Shown: positions 25,401 through 34,719 of the stretch, piece by piece | How the letters are laid out: each line of letters starts with the position of its first letter | Position numbering within the stretch: the stretch's first letter is position 1 | IMG/VR virus record: IMGVR_UViG_3300032117_001271 | Coordinates: 1 to 53,046 of that record | Reading direction: 5' to 3' (one strand) | DNA from: a virus | DNA: 53,046 nucleotides | Notes under the pieces: generated by a model | What the model was told of the DNA's origin: nothing | The model's database searches: none | Seen by the model: only the letters and a program-made list of their open reading frames with translations | Position numbers and translations under genes: made by a program

Positions 25401-28400
25401 GGACTGAATACTGTGCCGTTTTGTGTTCCACTGATTGTAATAGAACCAACACCTACACTTAAAATGTAGTAAGGTGTTCCTGACACAAGATTACCCAATG
25501 CACTTCCATTTACCGGAGTAGTAAAGATAATTTGGTTGCCAACAGATAATCCAGAAGAACTACTTAATGTAATTACATTGCCGCTTGCCGCAACAGCAGT
25601 TGCAGTTCCAGTAATTGTATTAGATAATGTAGCAGGATATGCAACAGTAACTTGATTTACTGTACTAATTGCATTACCTGTTTCTGCGGTAATTGTCTGA
25701 CTGAATACAGTATTGCTTGATAATACTGCAAGGAATGTAGCAGTACCATAACTTGCTGTAACAGTTGGAACACCAGTATATCCAGTACCACCGTTAATTA
25801 ATGTTAGTAACGGACCGTTAACATAACCATTAGTTACAGTAGCAGTAGCAGTAGCTTGAACACCGCCATTTCCTGGAGACGCAATAGTAATAGTTGGAGC
25901 AGTTGCATATTCACCAGCACCAGCATTGATAACTTGAATACTTGCAACAGTTGTTGGGAATTGAGCAGTAATGTTTCCACCTGATGGAATCCAAACTGCT
26001 GGACTTACAGTAAATGTATAAGTGTCTAAACTTACTGATTGAACAATACAGTTAGGAGGAATAATAGCATTAGGCGTTGTACTAGATACAATCATACCTA
26101 CTGCTAATCCAGCTGTACTTGGAACTTGAATAGTTGTAACGCTAATTGCACCAACTACTTGTACCGGTAAATTAATATTATACGCATTTGTATTATTAAA
26201 TGGAGCAGATGAGCTACCACTAATTGTTAACCAGCTGTCTACGGGAGGTAAGACTGGAGTTGGAGCCGCATTGGTTTGTGTATTAGGTACATTATATGTT
26301 ACAAATTCATAACTAGTTCCATTTACACTTGTTTGTGCTCCTGCAAAAGTTAGAGCCGCAGGAGTTAAACCGTTAGACGCTAAATTAAGTGTTGAGTTTG
26401 GATCAATAATTAAATAAGCATTTGATGCAACAGGCAATCCTGTTACTGAACTTACAACTTGTGAGAAGTAGATAGTACCAGTTTGAGTTCCAGCAATGTT
26501 AGCTGTAGCACTCAATGTAATGGTTGTTTGGCCTGTTAATGAATTGTATACAGGTGTACCAACAACAGTTTGACCAGCAGTATAACCGCCGCTACTATAA
26601 ACTACCATTCCAGCAATAATAGTTCCGCCTACACTAGATACTACCAATGTAGTTGGGCTACCGCTAGTTGATGTACCACCGCTTACATAAGTTGCAGTTG
26701 CAGTTGATAACGGTCCAACATAACCCGTAATTCTGTGAACACGACCACCCCATGTAGTTACATATGATCCGTTATTGATTTGACTGATAGTTGCACTATT
26801 TGCAATAGATGTGATAGCAATCTTATTATCGCCAATAGTTGCACCTTGTGTGTAGTTAGTGAACCAAATTGGAACACCTGCCACTGGAGGTGTTGTAGTG
26901 TTTGCGGCCTTGCTTAAGGTAACAGTATAGTTACCGCCACTTGGTCCAGATACAGTTGCAACAATGTTCCCGTTTAATCCTAAACCACCAACTACTTGGC
27001 CAACAACTGGTGCTGTTGACATTGCTACAACTAATGTATAAGTTGGGCCAGCACTTACAGTATAGCTAACACAAGTGCCTTTTGCATATCCAGAAGAGTA
27101 TGCAGTTGGATCAGCGTTGATAACGTTTGCTGGGTCACTAGATAATTGGAAATAGTTAAATGAACTATCTGTTTGAATAATTGAAGTAGTTAGTGTCTGA
27201 GCTTGGAATGTATATGTTTGTCCAATAGGATTCGATCCAGGCGGACTTGTTAATGTAACTGCATAAGTTGTTCCACTTACTAGTGTTACAGCATAGACAG
27301 TATATGTACCATTTAATCCAGAACCAGTTACTAACTGGCCTATTGCAATAGTTCCAGTAGGGTTAGTTACTTGAATAACAGAACTTGATGTACTACCTGC
27401 AGAAACAACAGCAATGAAAGGAGTTCCTAAACCAACTAAAGTTTCACCTGTTGATTCGCTTAGGTTATAAGTGATAATACGATAGATACTTGCTAAGTTA
27501 CTTGAATATTGTAAACTTGTACTTGGTCGAGTTGGATGAACTGTTGCAACATTCAATACTTTCTGATTTTGAAGTACACGAATAGTTACTTGTTGTCCGT
27601 CGTAAACAGCATATTGTAAACCGGTAGCACTTGACTGACCAGTTGTACTAAATGTCAGTTGTAGTACATCCTGGCTTGTTCCGTTAACTAAAACTTCAAT
27701 GCCAGTATGTTGAATTGATGAAACTAGATATCTTGTAACGCCACCGCCTTGTAACGTATGGTCAATCTCAACTTCCGAATTGTTGTAAGGAGTATATTTG
27801 TAACCAGTTACCCAAATGCTCAATGCAGGAACACTACTAGTTGGGGTCATATAAGACAAAGTAATACCTTGTTTGTAAATTCTAGCAGTTTGCACTTGGT
27901 CATTTGCAAGAGTAACAATGTTTGGCAACTGTGTTAAATCGTAACCAGATGCACGTAAACCATAGTCACCTTGAGCGTTTGAACCAGCTACAGAGCGAAT
28001 TTGAGCACCATTCAATGCCCAATATGCAGTATGGCAATAGTATGTAAATGTTGAAACTTGTTCAGTTAAACCGTTGTTAGTAGCAAGTACACCATAACCC
28101 AAGTCGTTAACTTGTGTAAAGTCGTTAGCCAACATACTACGGTTACCAGCAGTTTCAAAATTGATTAGTAAGTTGCCACCATTAGAAATGTATGTTACAG
28201 TTGGTGTTACTAATGCAGTTGAAGCATTGCCAGTAATAGTTGTAAAGTCGGTGACAAGACCTGATGTTTGACTTGTGTAAGTAGGAACATTTCGAGTTAC
28301 AGAACCCCATGAACCAGAACTTACATAGCTACTCAATTGACTTACTAGTGTAGAAATTCTTGAAACTTCAGTAGAACTTGCCGCAGTTAAGTTTGTAATT

Positions 28401-31400
28401 TGAGCAACGTTATTACCAGCAGTTGGAGTAACTGGTGTGTTTAATAAAATTGCTTGTAGTACTGTGCTTAGACGAGCATAAGAGGCAACACAAATTGACT
28501 GTGTACCAGTTAATAACGATGTACCACTACTATAAAAACTCATAGCAGTATCGTAAGTCATACTGTTACTGTTACCACTTGAGTTATTGTACATGATGTC
28601 ATAAGTCAATGCATCGATGATATAACCAATATCGCGTTGTGATTTTGCGGCACTATAGTATGTGTTTGTACTTACATTGTAGTTTGCATTAATCCAAGCA
28701 GTAATTTCTTGTTGTACGAATGCTTTGTTTGCTTGTAAGATATTTTTAGCATTAACTTGGTAAGCAGTATTATAAGAAGTTGTTACTGGAGATGTCCAAG
28801 TAATAGTAGGAACTGCGGCAACACCATTGTTAAGAATATTAAGGATTGTACTAATATTATTTGCAACAGATGTTTGGCCGTTTGAACTAACACTTGGGCT
28901 AGTCAATCCAGCAATTAATGATCCAGTATAAGATATAGACTGTAACAACAATGCTAATTGTAAACCAGTGTAAGAATACTGAGGTTGTAATAATGTTAGA
29001 GCTTGTTTAACACTTTGATAATTTGTACTAAACACGTTATCATATGCCAATGCATTGATAAGATTGTTTAAAATTGTCTGTAATGTTGAAAAACTTCCAC
29101 CAAACGCAGTTAATGGATAGAATGGAGTTGAATTATCTAATGTAACAGTTACTTGTGGAACACTGAATGTATAAGTTCCAGCGGCTTGTGCAATTAAATT
29201 AGTAGTCAACTGAATTGTTGTACTGCCTGCTGTGTAATTTGGACTTACGTATGTCCAAGCAGGTACTCCAGTACCAGTGACTAATTGACCAGCAACAATG
29301 TTGTTTGCACTTGCAACAACAATAGTACTTGCACCACTTGCACCGCCACTTACATAAGTTGTTGTTGCAACAGTTACACTTTGTGAATAACTTGCAACAT
29401 CGTTAACTTGATAACGAATACCTTGAATAAAGAAACTGCAAGGTACTTGTGGTTTACGAACATCTAAACCAGTGTTAGCTGAACCTTGTACAGTTAAACT
29501 TGTACCGTTAGTACCAGATGCATTGGCACCAATGCTAATAATGTTACCATATAAACGACCAGAGAAACCGTCAATAAACTGTCCACCAGCAAATCTTGGC
29601 TCATTAATACTGCCACTAAAGCTAGCAGATTCTTGAGCATATGGTGATTTGGTCTTAATCTGCCCTTCGGCATCAAGTACCATCATGAATCCACCATGAC
29701 CTTGGCCGGTAATCAACTTAACGCGAGTAGCATCGTTTACCAAGAACATATCGATTTGTTTGTTGTTCAATGGTGTTGAATAGAAGTTACTTGGGTCGGT
29801 CAAGTAATGACGTCCATAAGGTAAACCGTTGTACAAGTGCCATGAACCGCCTGCTAGTACATTTGGACTTACATTAGAATTTGCAAAAGGATAACCCTGT
29901 AATACTGTACAATATAAAATATTACCACTAACGTTAGTAACAACAGCCTTGGCCGCAGTACCATACGGGTCGCTAGTTGCTACCATTAAGATTAAACCAA
30001 TCCAACTTGTTAACGCATTTGTTGTTGACAAGGTAGCTGTAATATAACCTGTTGTTGCACTGATTGTAATCGAATCACTAGATGCATAATCAACACCGCC
30101 GCGATTTAAACTTGGGAAGTTGATTTGTCCAACTAGTAAGTTATCAACAACAACATCTCTGTAGAAGAACGCACTACGCCAGTTACTTTGACTGATACGA
30201 TTTAACGGACGAATAATTGTACGACGGAAGTCATCGCCGCGAATTGTAACGTTTGCTGGAATCTTAATTGGGAAATCTTCGTAGTAAATACCGCTTTCTA
30301 CAAAAATAGTAATATTAAGATTAGCAACTGTTTCGCCAAAGTCTAATGTTTCGTTAGCTACAAAGAAACCAGGCTGTGTCATCTTAACATAGATAGTATC
30401 ATAGCTTTGTGTAGTACCAGGTGTGTATGAAACAATAACACCTTGTGCTCCACTAGTTCCGCCGATTAAAATCTTACCTGGAAGAATGTGTACGTCGCCT
30501 GGAGTACCTTGGTCAACGTAACCGCGACCACCGTTACTAAATTGAATTTGATATAGTCCATCTCCATAATTAGGAGTAGCAGGCGCACTACCATAACCAT
30601 TAGTAATAATACTGTAGAATGTGTTGTAGTTTCCAGTAATGTTTGTTATTGCACCAACTGCCGATGTCTTTGTAGAATCATAAGGTGTTTGTGTGACAGC
30701 TGATTGATAACGTAATGCTTGTGTTTGATTTAACACTTGTAGCATCAATTGAAATGAAAAGTTCAGACCATCTAATGTTTCTACTCGTTGTGTACCAATT
30801 GCAATAGTTTGTGCAGAAGCATTTTTATAATATGCTTTACCAGCGTTTACACTTTGGAAGTTAGCTGTAATACCAGCGTTTGAATCACTAGTAATAGCAT
30901 CAATAACTAATGCATCAACCAAATAGCCAACATCACGATAGCATAGCGATTGGTTGTAGTTAAATCCGCCAGTGTATTTTCCATTTAAGTAACTTACAAC
31001 TGAGCTAGCAATGGTAGCATCGTTTGATTCAATAATTAAGAATGCAGGATAAAATTCAACATTGGTGTAACTTAATACGCTTGGGAGTGCAGGAGTTGTA
31101 CTACCTGAACTGTTAATAATATTTTCAGCAATAGTTAGCAATGCACCAATTTGAGTAGAAGCATTGCTACTACCAGTAGAAGAAGTTTGTGTGTTCGTAT
31201 ATGTATATCCAGGAACTAATCCTAATACACCAGAAATACTTTGACCAGAAGCAATATCAGACACAACGTAAGACATACGATTCTTAATAGTCAAATACAT
31301 GTATGTAGCTTCTGTGCTTCCACTTGTATATAACAATGCTTGTTGTGCCGCAAATACAGTTGCCGCAGTTGAATTAACATTGCTATTTGTATATGTTATA

Positions 31401-34045
31401 TCATAAGCAATCGCTTCTGCAATATACTTCATTGCATTTTGGAATTGTGTTGCACCGATACTAGGTGCACCATATTGACTAACAAAATAGTGCCATGCAT
31501 CTTCTGCAATGAACGCAACATTTAAGTTAATAGCAGTAGCGGCCGCAACATATCCAGTAATTGCACCTAATGGTGTACTCGATAATGTTGGAGTCGGACG
31601 AGATGGGCTTCCTGTAATGGTAGTTCCGTTAGGACCATATGTTAACAATGTATTAAGTGTTGTAAACAATGTATTAAGTGTACTGGTAACGTTGGTATCG
31701 TTAATAACTGTAAAGTTTGGACTTACTAAGTCTGCACTAATTGTTAAACCACTAAATGGAACACTTGAATTTTGACTTATAATTGCATTGTAAGCAAGAA
31801 ATAATTCTGTACCACTGCCTAAGAAACTAATACTTGGGTTTGATAAATTTGCATTGTAGTAAGTTTGTGCAATAGCTTCTGATGAATCACTGATAATTGT
31901 TTGAATAGAAGCAATATTAGCAATAACACTATTAACTAAAGTATCACCAGATGTTACACCAGTTAATGTTTTGTTGATGTATTGTGGAATTGTTGTTTGA
32001 TACAATGTAGTATTAGCTGTAGTACCTAACGGACTATTGATGACAATATTATTAACAAGAGTCTTAAGGTAATTAACCGCATTAATTGTCGCAGTTAATT
32101 CAGTACTTTGAATTTGTAAAGTACCGTTGGTATAGTTGTAACCCCAGTACTGCATACCTGCGTATAAACTTTGGCTATTACCACCGTACATTACATCATA
32201 CACTAAAGACCATACAATGTATTGTACGTCACGTTGGCATGTTGTTTGACTATAAGATAAACTTGAATAGTTAGCTGTTAGATATCCAACAATTTCAGCT
32301 TGAATAAATGAAATATTGTTTAACAATAATTGTTTAATAACAACTTGCTCGGCAGTTGTATTTGAATTAGAAGGATAGGTCGGAGTACTAGCACTAACAC
32401 CACTTACTAAATTCTTAATAAGTGCAATGTTGGCTGTAATCGAATTAGCCGCATCTGGATATGCTGTTGCAAAGTTACTAGAGCCGACGGTGATTGCTAA
32501 AATTCTAGTTTGTAATTTTGTTAATGCATAGGTAATTTCAGCAGTATTCAGACCAGTACCGTAGTGGGCAAAGTTTAAACCAACCATTGTACTTTGGAAG
32601 TTGCTACCGATGGCTAGGTCGTTTTCTAATGCTGTAACAACTTGATTAATATATTTTTGAACTAGGCTACTGCTATAAGAATAAGTTCCAATCTGTGTTT
32701 GAATGTAACCAATAGCATCTGTAATTTGTGCTAATTGATTTTGAATTATGTTTTGGTTAGCAAGTGTTGGATTGAACAATGAGCTAACTTGAGTAATACT
32801 TTGGAAGTTAGAACCTAACAACAAGTCATACCCGACAGCATCGATAATATTTTTAAGAATGCTGTAGTAACCTGTACTACTGAATGTGTTAACGTACTTG
32901 CTATTGATATATGCAATAGTTTCTTGTTGAATAAATGTTCTATTTGATTCTAATAAACTTTGTGCATTAGTGTATACAGTATTGGCACTATTACCGCCAG
33001 TAGCAGTTGCAGATGTCACTAACGACTGAGTCTGACTTTGATTGATAGTATATGTAATTGTTTGGCGATATGGACCTGCTTCTAATTGTGACAAGCTGAT
33101 TAAGTTTTGTGCTTGTAATGCGGCCGCACCAACAGTCTTATAAGCATACTGCCACCCGCGTCCATTACGTCCAGCTGGTACATGAACTTGAGAATCGTCA
33201 CCACTAGTACTTACATACAAGTTTACGTTACTATAATATGTGCTATTATCTACATAATATTTTGTAGCGGCTTGCAAATCACTGCTGGTATTAATAAGTC
33301 CTTGTCCTGACAACGGTGTTGGATGGTCGCTTAGTTCTAACGGACCAGTCATTGTATCGCCGCCTCTGTATACAACATCTTTACGTTGCATAACTTCGGT
33401 AGCTAGGTAGTTACTGGTTAAACTTGAGTTATAATCTGCATCTCCAGTTTGTGGTAAACTAGGTTGAGCTCGAGTTTTCAAAGCGGCTGATACTGTGTAT
33501 GTTCCTGCTTTTGTACTATTAACACCTGATCCAACAGATACTGTTGACAAATTACTTGCTACACCGGCAACGTAATGATTAATACCATAATTAACTGTAA
33601 CTGGAAGTTGGCCAAATGAAGTATTATCAGCAGTGTATAAATTATTAAATGAATTAACAACTGCTGGGCTTGGATCTACAAAGTTACCAACATAGTTGTG
33701 CGCCACGTTCATAGACGCATTTAATGTTGGACTTGTGTCAGAAACTAATTTAGCGGCGGTAGTTGATAAGTTAATACCTGTCGAAGTAAACGCAATATTA
33801 ACAGTTCTGTCATTACTAGTTAATGTTCTTGCACTTAATTTAGTTCCGTCGGTGCTACCTGCAATCAATTGATTAGCAGTATATACTGTACCATCTGACA
33901 AACTTCCAAGAGTTAAAGCACCACCTAGACCGAAAACAGCATAAAGTTCTGTAAAATTCTGGTTAACCTTGATAAAAGATTCGCGGATACTATCGCCGGT
34001 ACCGTCATTTCCTTGGATACCTGTATTAATTACTTTTTGTGTCAT
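22415..34045 (-). CDS. Giant tail fibre, 3876 aa
   Basis: N-terminal module INTGIQGNDGTGDSIRESF, KVNQNFTELY (5-36). A region encoded at about 29.4-30.6 kb holds GIYYEDFPIKIPANVTIRGD, GDDFRRTIIRP and related pectate-lyase-like beta-helix strands. Several ~150-residue helical repeats with the core RD-[VI]-x-Y-[IL]-V-x-[AS]-L-x-[YI]-D flank it (28.4-33.2 kb). A Thr/Ser-rich beta shaft follows, then a C-terminal domain with DLAEYYEGDAEYDVGTVV and GRVPCKVVGRVKKGDML, a conserved fibre terminus in related phages that may cap or be cleaved during trimerisation. Cotranscribed with iscA (3-nt gap). Likely receptor-binding or long tail fibre. Confidence 0.9.
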   Translation of the reverse strand: MTQKVINTGIQGNDGTGDSIRESFIKVNQNFTELYAVFGLGGALTLGSLSDGTVYTANQLIAGSTDGTKLSARTLTSNDRTVNIAFTSTGINLSTTAAKLVSDTSPTLNASMNVAHNYVGNFVDPSPAVVNSFNNLYTADNTSFGQLPVTVNYGINHYVAGVASNLSTVSVGSGVNSTKAGTYTVSAALKTRAQPSLPQTGDADYNSSLTSNYLATEVMQRKDVVYRGGDTMTGPLELSDHPTPLSGQGLINTSSDLQAATKYYVDNSTYYSNVNLYVSTSGDDSQVHVPAGRNGRGWQYAYKTVGAAALQAQNLISLSQLEAGPYRQTITYTINQSQTQSLVTSATATGGNSANTVYTNAQSLLESNRTFIQQETIAYINSKYVNTFSSTGYYSILKNIIDAVGYDLLLGSNFQSITQVSSLFNPTLANQNIIQNQLAQITDAIGYIQTQIGTYSYSSSLVQKYINQVVTALENDLAIGSNFQSTMVGLNFAHYGTGLNTAEITYALTKLQTRILAITVGSSNFATAYPDAANSITANIALIKNLVSGVSASTPTYPSNSNTTAEQVVIKQLLLNNISFIQAEIVGYLTANYSSLSYSQTTCQRDVQYIVWSLVYDVMYGGNSQSLYAGMQYWGYNYTNGTLQIQSTELTATINAVNYLKTLVNNIVINSPLGTTANTTLYQTTIPQYINKTLTGVTSGDTLVNSVIANIASIQTIISDSSEAIAQTYYNANLSNPSISFLGSGTELFLAYNAIISQNSSVPFSGLTISADLVSPNFTVINDTNVTSTLNTLFTTLNTLLTYGPNGTTITGSPSRPTPTLSSTPLGAITGYVAAATAINLNVAFIAEDAWHYFVSQYGAPSIGATQFQNAMKYIAEAIAYDITYTNSNVNSTAATVFAAQQALLYTSGSTEATYMYLTIKNRMSYVVSDIASGQSISGVLGLVPGYTYTNTQTSSTGSSNASTQIGALLTIAENIINSSGSTTPALPSVLSYTNVEFYPAFLIIESNDATIASSVVSYLNGKYTGGFNYNQSLCYRDVGYLVDALVIDAITSDSNAGITANFQSVNAGKAYYKNASAQTIAIGTQRVETLDGLNFSFQLMLQVLNQTQALRYQSAVTQTPYDSTKTSAVGAITNITGNYNTFYSIITNGYGSAPATPNYGDGLYQIQFSNGGRGYVDQGTPGDVHILPGKILIGGTSGAQGVIVSYTPGTTQSYDTIYVKMTQPGFFVANETLDFGETVANLNITIFVESGIYYEDFPIKIPANVTIRGDDFRRTIIRPLNRISQSNWRSAFFYRDVVVDNLLVGQINFPSLNRGGVDYASSDSITISATTGYITATLSTTNALTSWIGLILMVATSDPYGTAAKAVVTNVSGNILYCTVLQGYPFANSNVSPNVLAGGSWHLYNGLPYGRHYLTDPSNFYSTPLNNKQIDMFLVNDATRVKLITGQGHGGFMMVLDAEGQIKTKSPYAQESASFSGSINEPRFAGGQFIDGFSGRLYGNIISIGANASGTNGTSLTVQGSANTGLDVRKPQVPCSFFIQGIRYQVNDVASYSQSVTVATTTYVSGGASGASTIVVASANNIVAGQLVTGTGVPAWTYVSPNYTAGSTTIQLTTNLIAQAAGTYTFSVPQVTVTLDNSTPFYPLTAFGGSFSTLQTILNNLINALAYDNVFSTNYQSVKQALTLLQPQYSYTGLQLALLLQSISYTGSLIAGLTSPSVSSNGQTSVANNISTILNILNNGVAAVPTITWTSPVTTSYNTAYQVNAKNILQANKAFVQQEITAWINANYNVSTNTYYSAAKSQRDIGYIIDALTYDIMYNNSSGNSNSMTYDTAMSFYSSGTSLLTGTQSICVASYARLSTVLQAILLNTPVTPTAGNNVAQITNLTAASSTEVSRISTLVSQLSSYVSSGSWGSVTRNVPTYTSQTSGLVTDFTTITGNASTALVTPTVTYISNGGNLLINFETAGNRSMLANDFTQVNDLGYGVLATNNGLTEQVSTFTYYCHTAYWALNGAQIRSVAGSNAQGDYGLRASGYDLTQLPNIVTLANDQVQTARIYKQGITLSYMTPTSSVPALSIWVTGYKYTPYNNSEVEIDHTLQGGGVTRYLVSSIQHTGIEVLVNGTSQDVLQLTFSTTGQSSATGLQYAVYDGQQVTIRVLQNQKVLNVATVHPTRPSTSLQYSSNLASIYRIITYNLSESTGETLVGLGTPFIAVVSAGSTSSSVIQVTNPTGTIAIGQLVTGSGLNGTYTVYAVTLVSGTTYAVTLTSPPGSNPIGQTYTFQAQTLTTSIIQTDSSFNYFQLSSDPANVINADPTAYSSGYAKGTCVSYTVSAGPTYTLVVAMSTAPVVGQVVGGLGLNGNIVATVSGPSGGNYTVTLSKAANTTTPPVAGVPIWFTNYTQGATIGDNKIAITSIANSATISQINNGSYVTTWGGRVHRITGYVGPLSTATATYVSGGTSTSGSPTTLVVSSVGGTIIAGMVVYSSGGYTAGQTVVGTPVYNSLTGQTTITLSATANIAGTQTGTIYFSQVVSSVTGLPVASNAYLIIDPNSTLNLASNGLTPAALTFAGAQTSVNGTSYEFVTYNVPNTQTNAAPTPVLPPVDSWLTISGSSSAPFNNTNAYNINLPVQVVGAISVTTIQVPSTAGLAVGMIVSSTTPNAIIPPNCIVQSVSLDTYTFTVSPAVWIPSGGNITAQFPTTVASIQVINAGAGEYATAPTITIASPGNGGVQATATATVTNGYVNGPLLTLINGGTGYTGVPTVTASYGTATFLAVLSSNTVFSQTITAETGNAISTVNQVTVAYPATLSNTITGTATAVAASGNVITLSSSSGLSVGNQIIFTTPVNGSALGNLVSGTPYYILSVGVGSITISGTQNGTVFSPLSTGTATGTMNFSATAFTFGTPFAISAASASGSGTSTYAVTFTVASMNVVNGSYYRVYGSSNPLFNGTWPCTSTTNTGVNTIVLTYPSNPGSFTGTAYVALETTTSSSSTLGIGRPFSLTANNSLRVGCSAGTTGQIIVNISTCRVTGHDFLGIGTGGYNTTNYPNTIYGPPSLSANPANQVLEETVGRVFYVSTDENGIFRVGRFFTVDQGTGTVTFSASIALSNLSGLGFKQGVVVTQFSTDATMNDNSTSIVPVQSAIRSYVDYRLGVTQSGAPVSAANLIKPGFLPLNGILPMSANLNLGNNTINNVGLPINATDATNKQYVDAINYLAQQKDVNINNPVPGNILVYDTTTGYVSATATGVNTITLVASANSTVSTLEVGDTIIFAGTSQGGVTNGTYYITGISGNNITVSAALDGSTFAVTANYTGGSGGFTWTSSRWRNILVPQGTGSSAVTGGSTTAGTATITYTSGSTLFPIGSTVVITGCVPITYNGIFTVTAASAGSVSFANSYSSGSLTAYGTIIGNSVSISYNGGAGGSLTSEINSNSIVDSMVISTANIQQSKLLLNVPGATYTTTVESTAASASPTVISNGTTLSSYPTGTPQQIQAANGLASFNSAVFTQTNGWVNLQNASNANGDGTGNYKTGIPQTALQFMSAGTVLGNLTGVAGNANPTYPQPISFANIVTNGNAVTNQWFTSTGIMTVSSVSTGTFNGSTVSGLGNHYTTTNITQSGGSNPHAASSIVQTGTDGTIDVAGLNLNSYPTVSLSGTTGVFFTTPGSYNWQYMSVSGSSNPSGTIQLGSGGYIDTSSSSGLFVNSIVAGGANPSSNPVAPGGTGNAGSVYGKATFEGQFSLVGGSTMIATYSADLAEYYEGDAEYDVGTVVIFGGDKEITTTTTINDTALAGVVSSTEKAAYVMYSDCPGLKNLVALAGRVPCKVVGRVKKGDMLTTSATAGYAVKALNPTLGAIIGKALEDKDYGEAGIIEVAVGRN
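28400..33200 (-). repeat. Degenerate ~150-residue helical repeats inside the giant fibre
   Basis: Recognised cores (approximate positions): IIDALTYDIMYNNS 28.61 kb, NALAYDNVFSTNYQS 29.04 kb, RDVGYLVDALVIDAIT 30.91 kb, KYIAEAIAYDITYTNSN 31.41 kb, RDVQYIVWSLVYDVMYGG 32.21 kb, VTALENDLAIGSNFQS 32.61 kb, IIDAVGYDLLLGSNFQS 32.84 kb. Most are preceded by LL-x-x-N-x-x-F-[IV]-Q-x-E-I-x-x-[YW]. Unit limits are approximate. Confidence 0.7.
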
Positions 34046-34048
34046 TTA

Positions 34049-34372
34049 TTAAACTCCGAAGCTGGAACCACAGCCGCATGTTGTTGTTGCGTTAGGATTC
34101 TTTATAGTAAAACTACTGCCCATTAATTCTTCTTTATAATCTATCTCTGCACCTTGCAGATATTGCATGCTCATACTGTCTACTAGAACGCGAAATTCGT
34201 CTAAAGGAATTTCAAAATCGTCTTCGTTGACTTCTTCGTCAATGGTAAAACCGTAGCTAAATCCGCTACAGCCACCGCCTTGTACAAAAGTACGTAGTGC
34301 TACTTTGGGATTGTTTTCTTCTAGTAGAATATCTTTGATTTTTGTCTTTGCAGATTCGGAAATAGTAATCAT
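34049..34372 (-). CDS. iscA: A-type Fe-S cluster carrier (IscA/ErpA/HesB-like), 107 aa
   Basis: Binds and transfers Fe-S clusters or iron. The three ligand cysteines are present: Cys35 in [11 protein letters not shown] and Cys99/Cys101 in CGCGSSF. Full family length. The frame extends upstream to a TTG at 34399, but the ATG at 34372 has a GAGGG ribosome binding site and gives the standard MITISESA start; a GATAAATA box (34390-34397) sits 17 nt upstream, inside the would-be extension. It is the first gene of the unit that continues into the giant fibre, so this Fe-S carrier appears to be expressed late with tail proteins. Confidence 0.93.
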   Translation of the reverse strand: MITISESAKTKIKDILLEENNPKVALRTFVQGGGCSGFSYGFTIDEEVNEDDFEIPLDEFRVLVDSMSMQYLQGAEIDYKEELMGSSFTIKNPNATTTCGCGSSFGV

Positions 34373-34389
34373 AATTGCCCTCGATATGA

Positions 34390-34397
34390 TATTTATC
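34390..34397 (-). promoter_or_regulatory. T4-type late promoter box for iscA-fibre unit (GATAAATA)
   Basis: Minus-strand GATAAATA, 17 nt upstream of the iscA ATG and followed by GAGGG. Position and spacing are those of a T4 late promoter. Confidence 0.6.
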
Positions 34398-34431
34398 AAA
34401 GGTATTTTATAACCTTAATGTAAATACAATT

Positions 34432-34719
34432 ATGTATATTGGTACTGAATTCCGTGAAAACTTCTATGTGCGTACCAGTAAAAAGGGTAACGTACATACA
34501 TATAACCGCAAAAAAAGAGTGGTAATCTTTCGTTGTGATAGTTGCCAGGAAGTGTTTCACCGCGACAAAGGGGCGATGGATCCTAATCGTTTAAACAACA
34601 ATTATTATCATGTTTGTGGGTGCTGTGATGTTAAAAAATTTGCCCAATCAAAGGGCGTAGAATCTCGAAAAGTTTGGGATATGCCAGCAAGCAGTCTTAA
34701 GACACTTGACCAACTTTAG
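34432..34719 (+). CDS. Small zinc-ribbon-like protein, 95 aa
   Basis: Contains CDSC (35-38) and CGCC (near 62-65) separated by a basic, polar stretch with FHRDKG and LNNNYYH: a treble-clef or zinc-ribbon arrangement similar to small HNH-like phage proteins, but the full His-Asn-His triad is not obvious. Probably binds DNA or RNA. A lone plus-strand gene between two minus-strand units; the stop overlaps the convergent stop at 34716 by 4 nt. A TGTAAATA sequence at 34419-34426 is a weak promoter candidate. Function unknown. Confidence 0.7.
   Translation: MYIGTEFRENFYVRTSKKGNVHTYNRKKRVVIFRCDSCQEVFHRDKGAMDPNRLNNNYYHVCGCCDVKKFAQSKGVESRKVWDMPASSLKTLDQL

Noticed and set aside
22415-34045. Several antisense open frames inside the tail genes, some over 100 residues
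   Set aside because: Low-complexity Thr/Ser codons leave long open antisense frames. None has a ribosome binding site, a sensible composition or a recognisable family.
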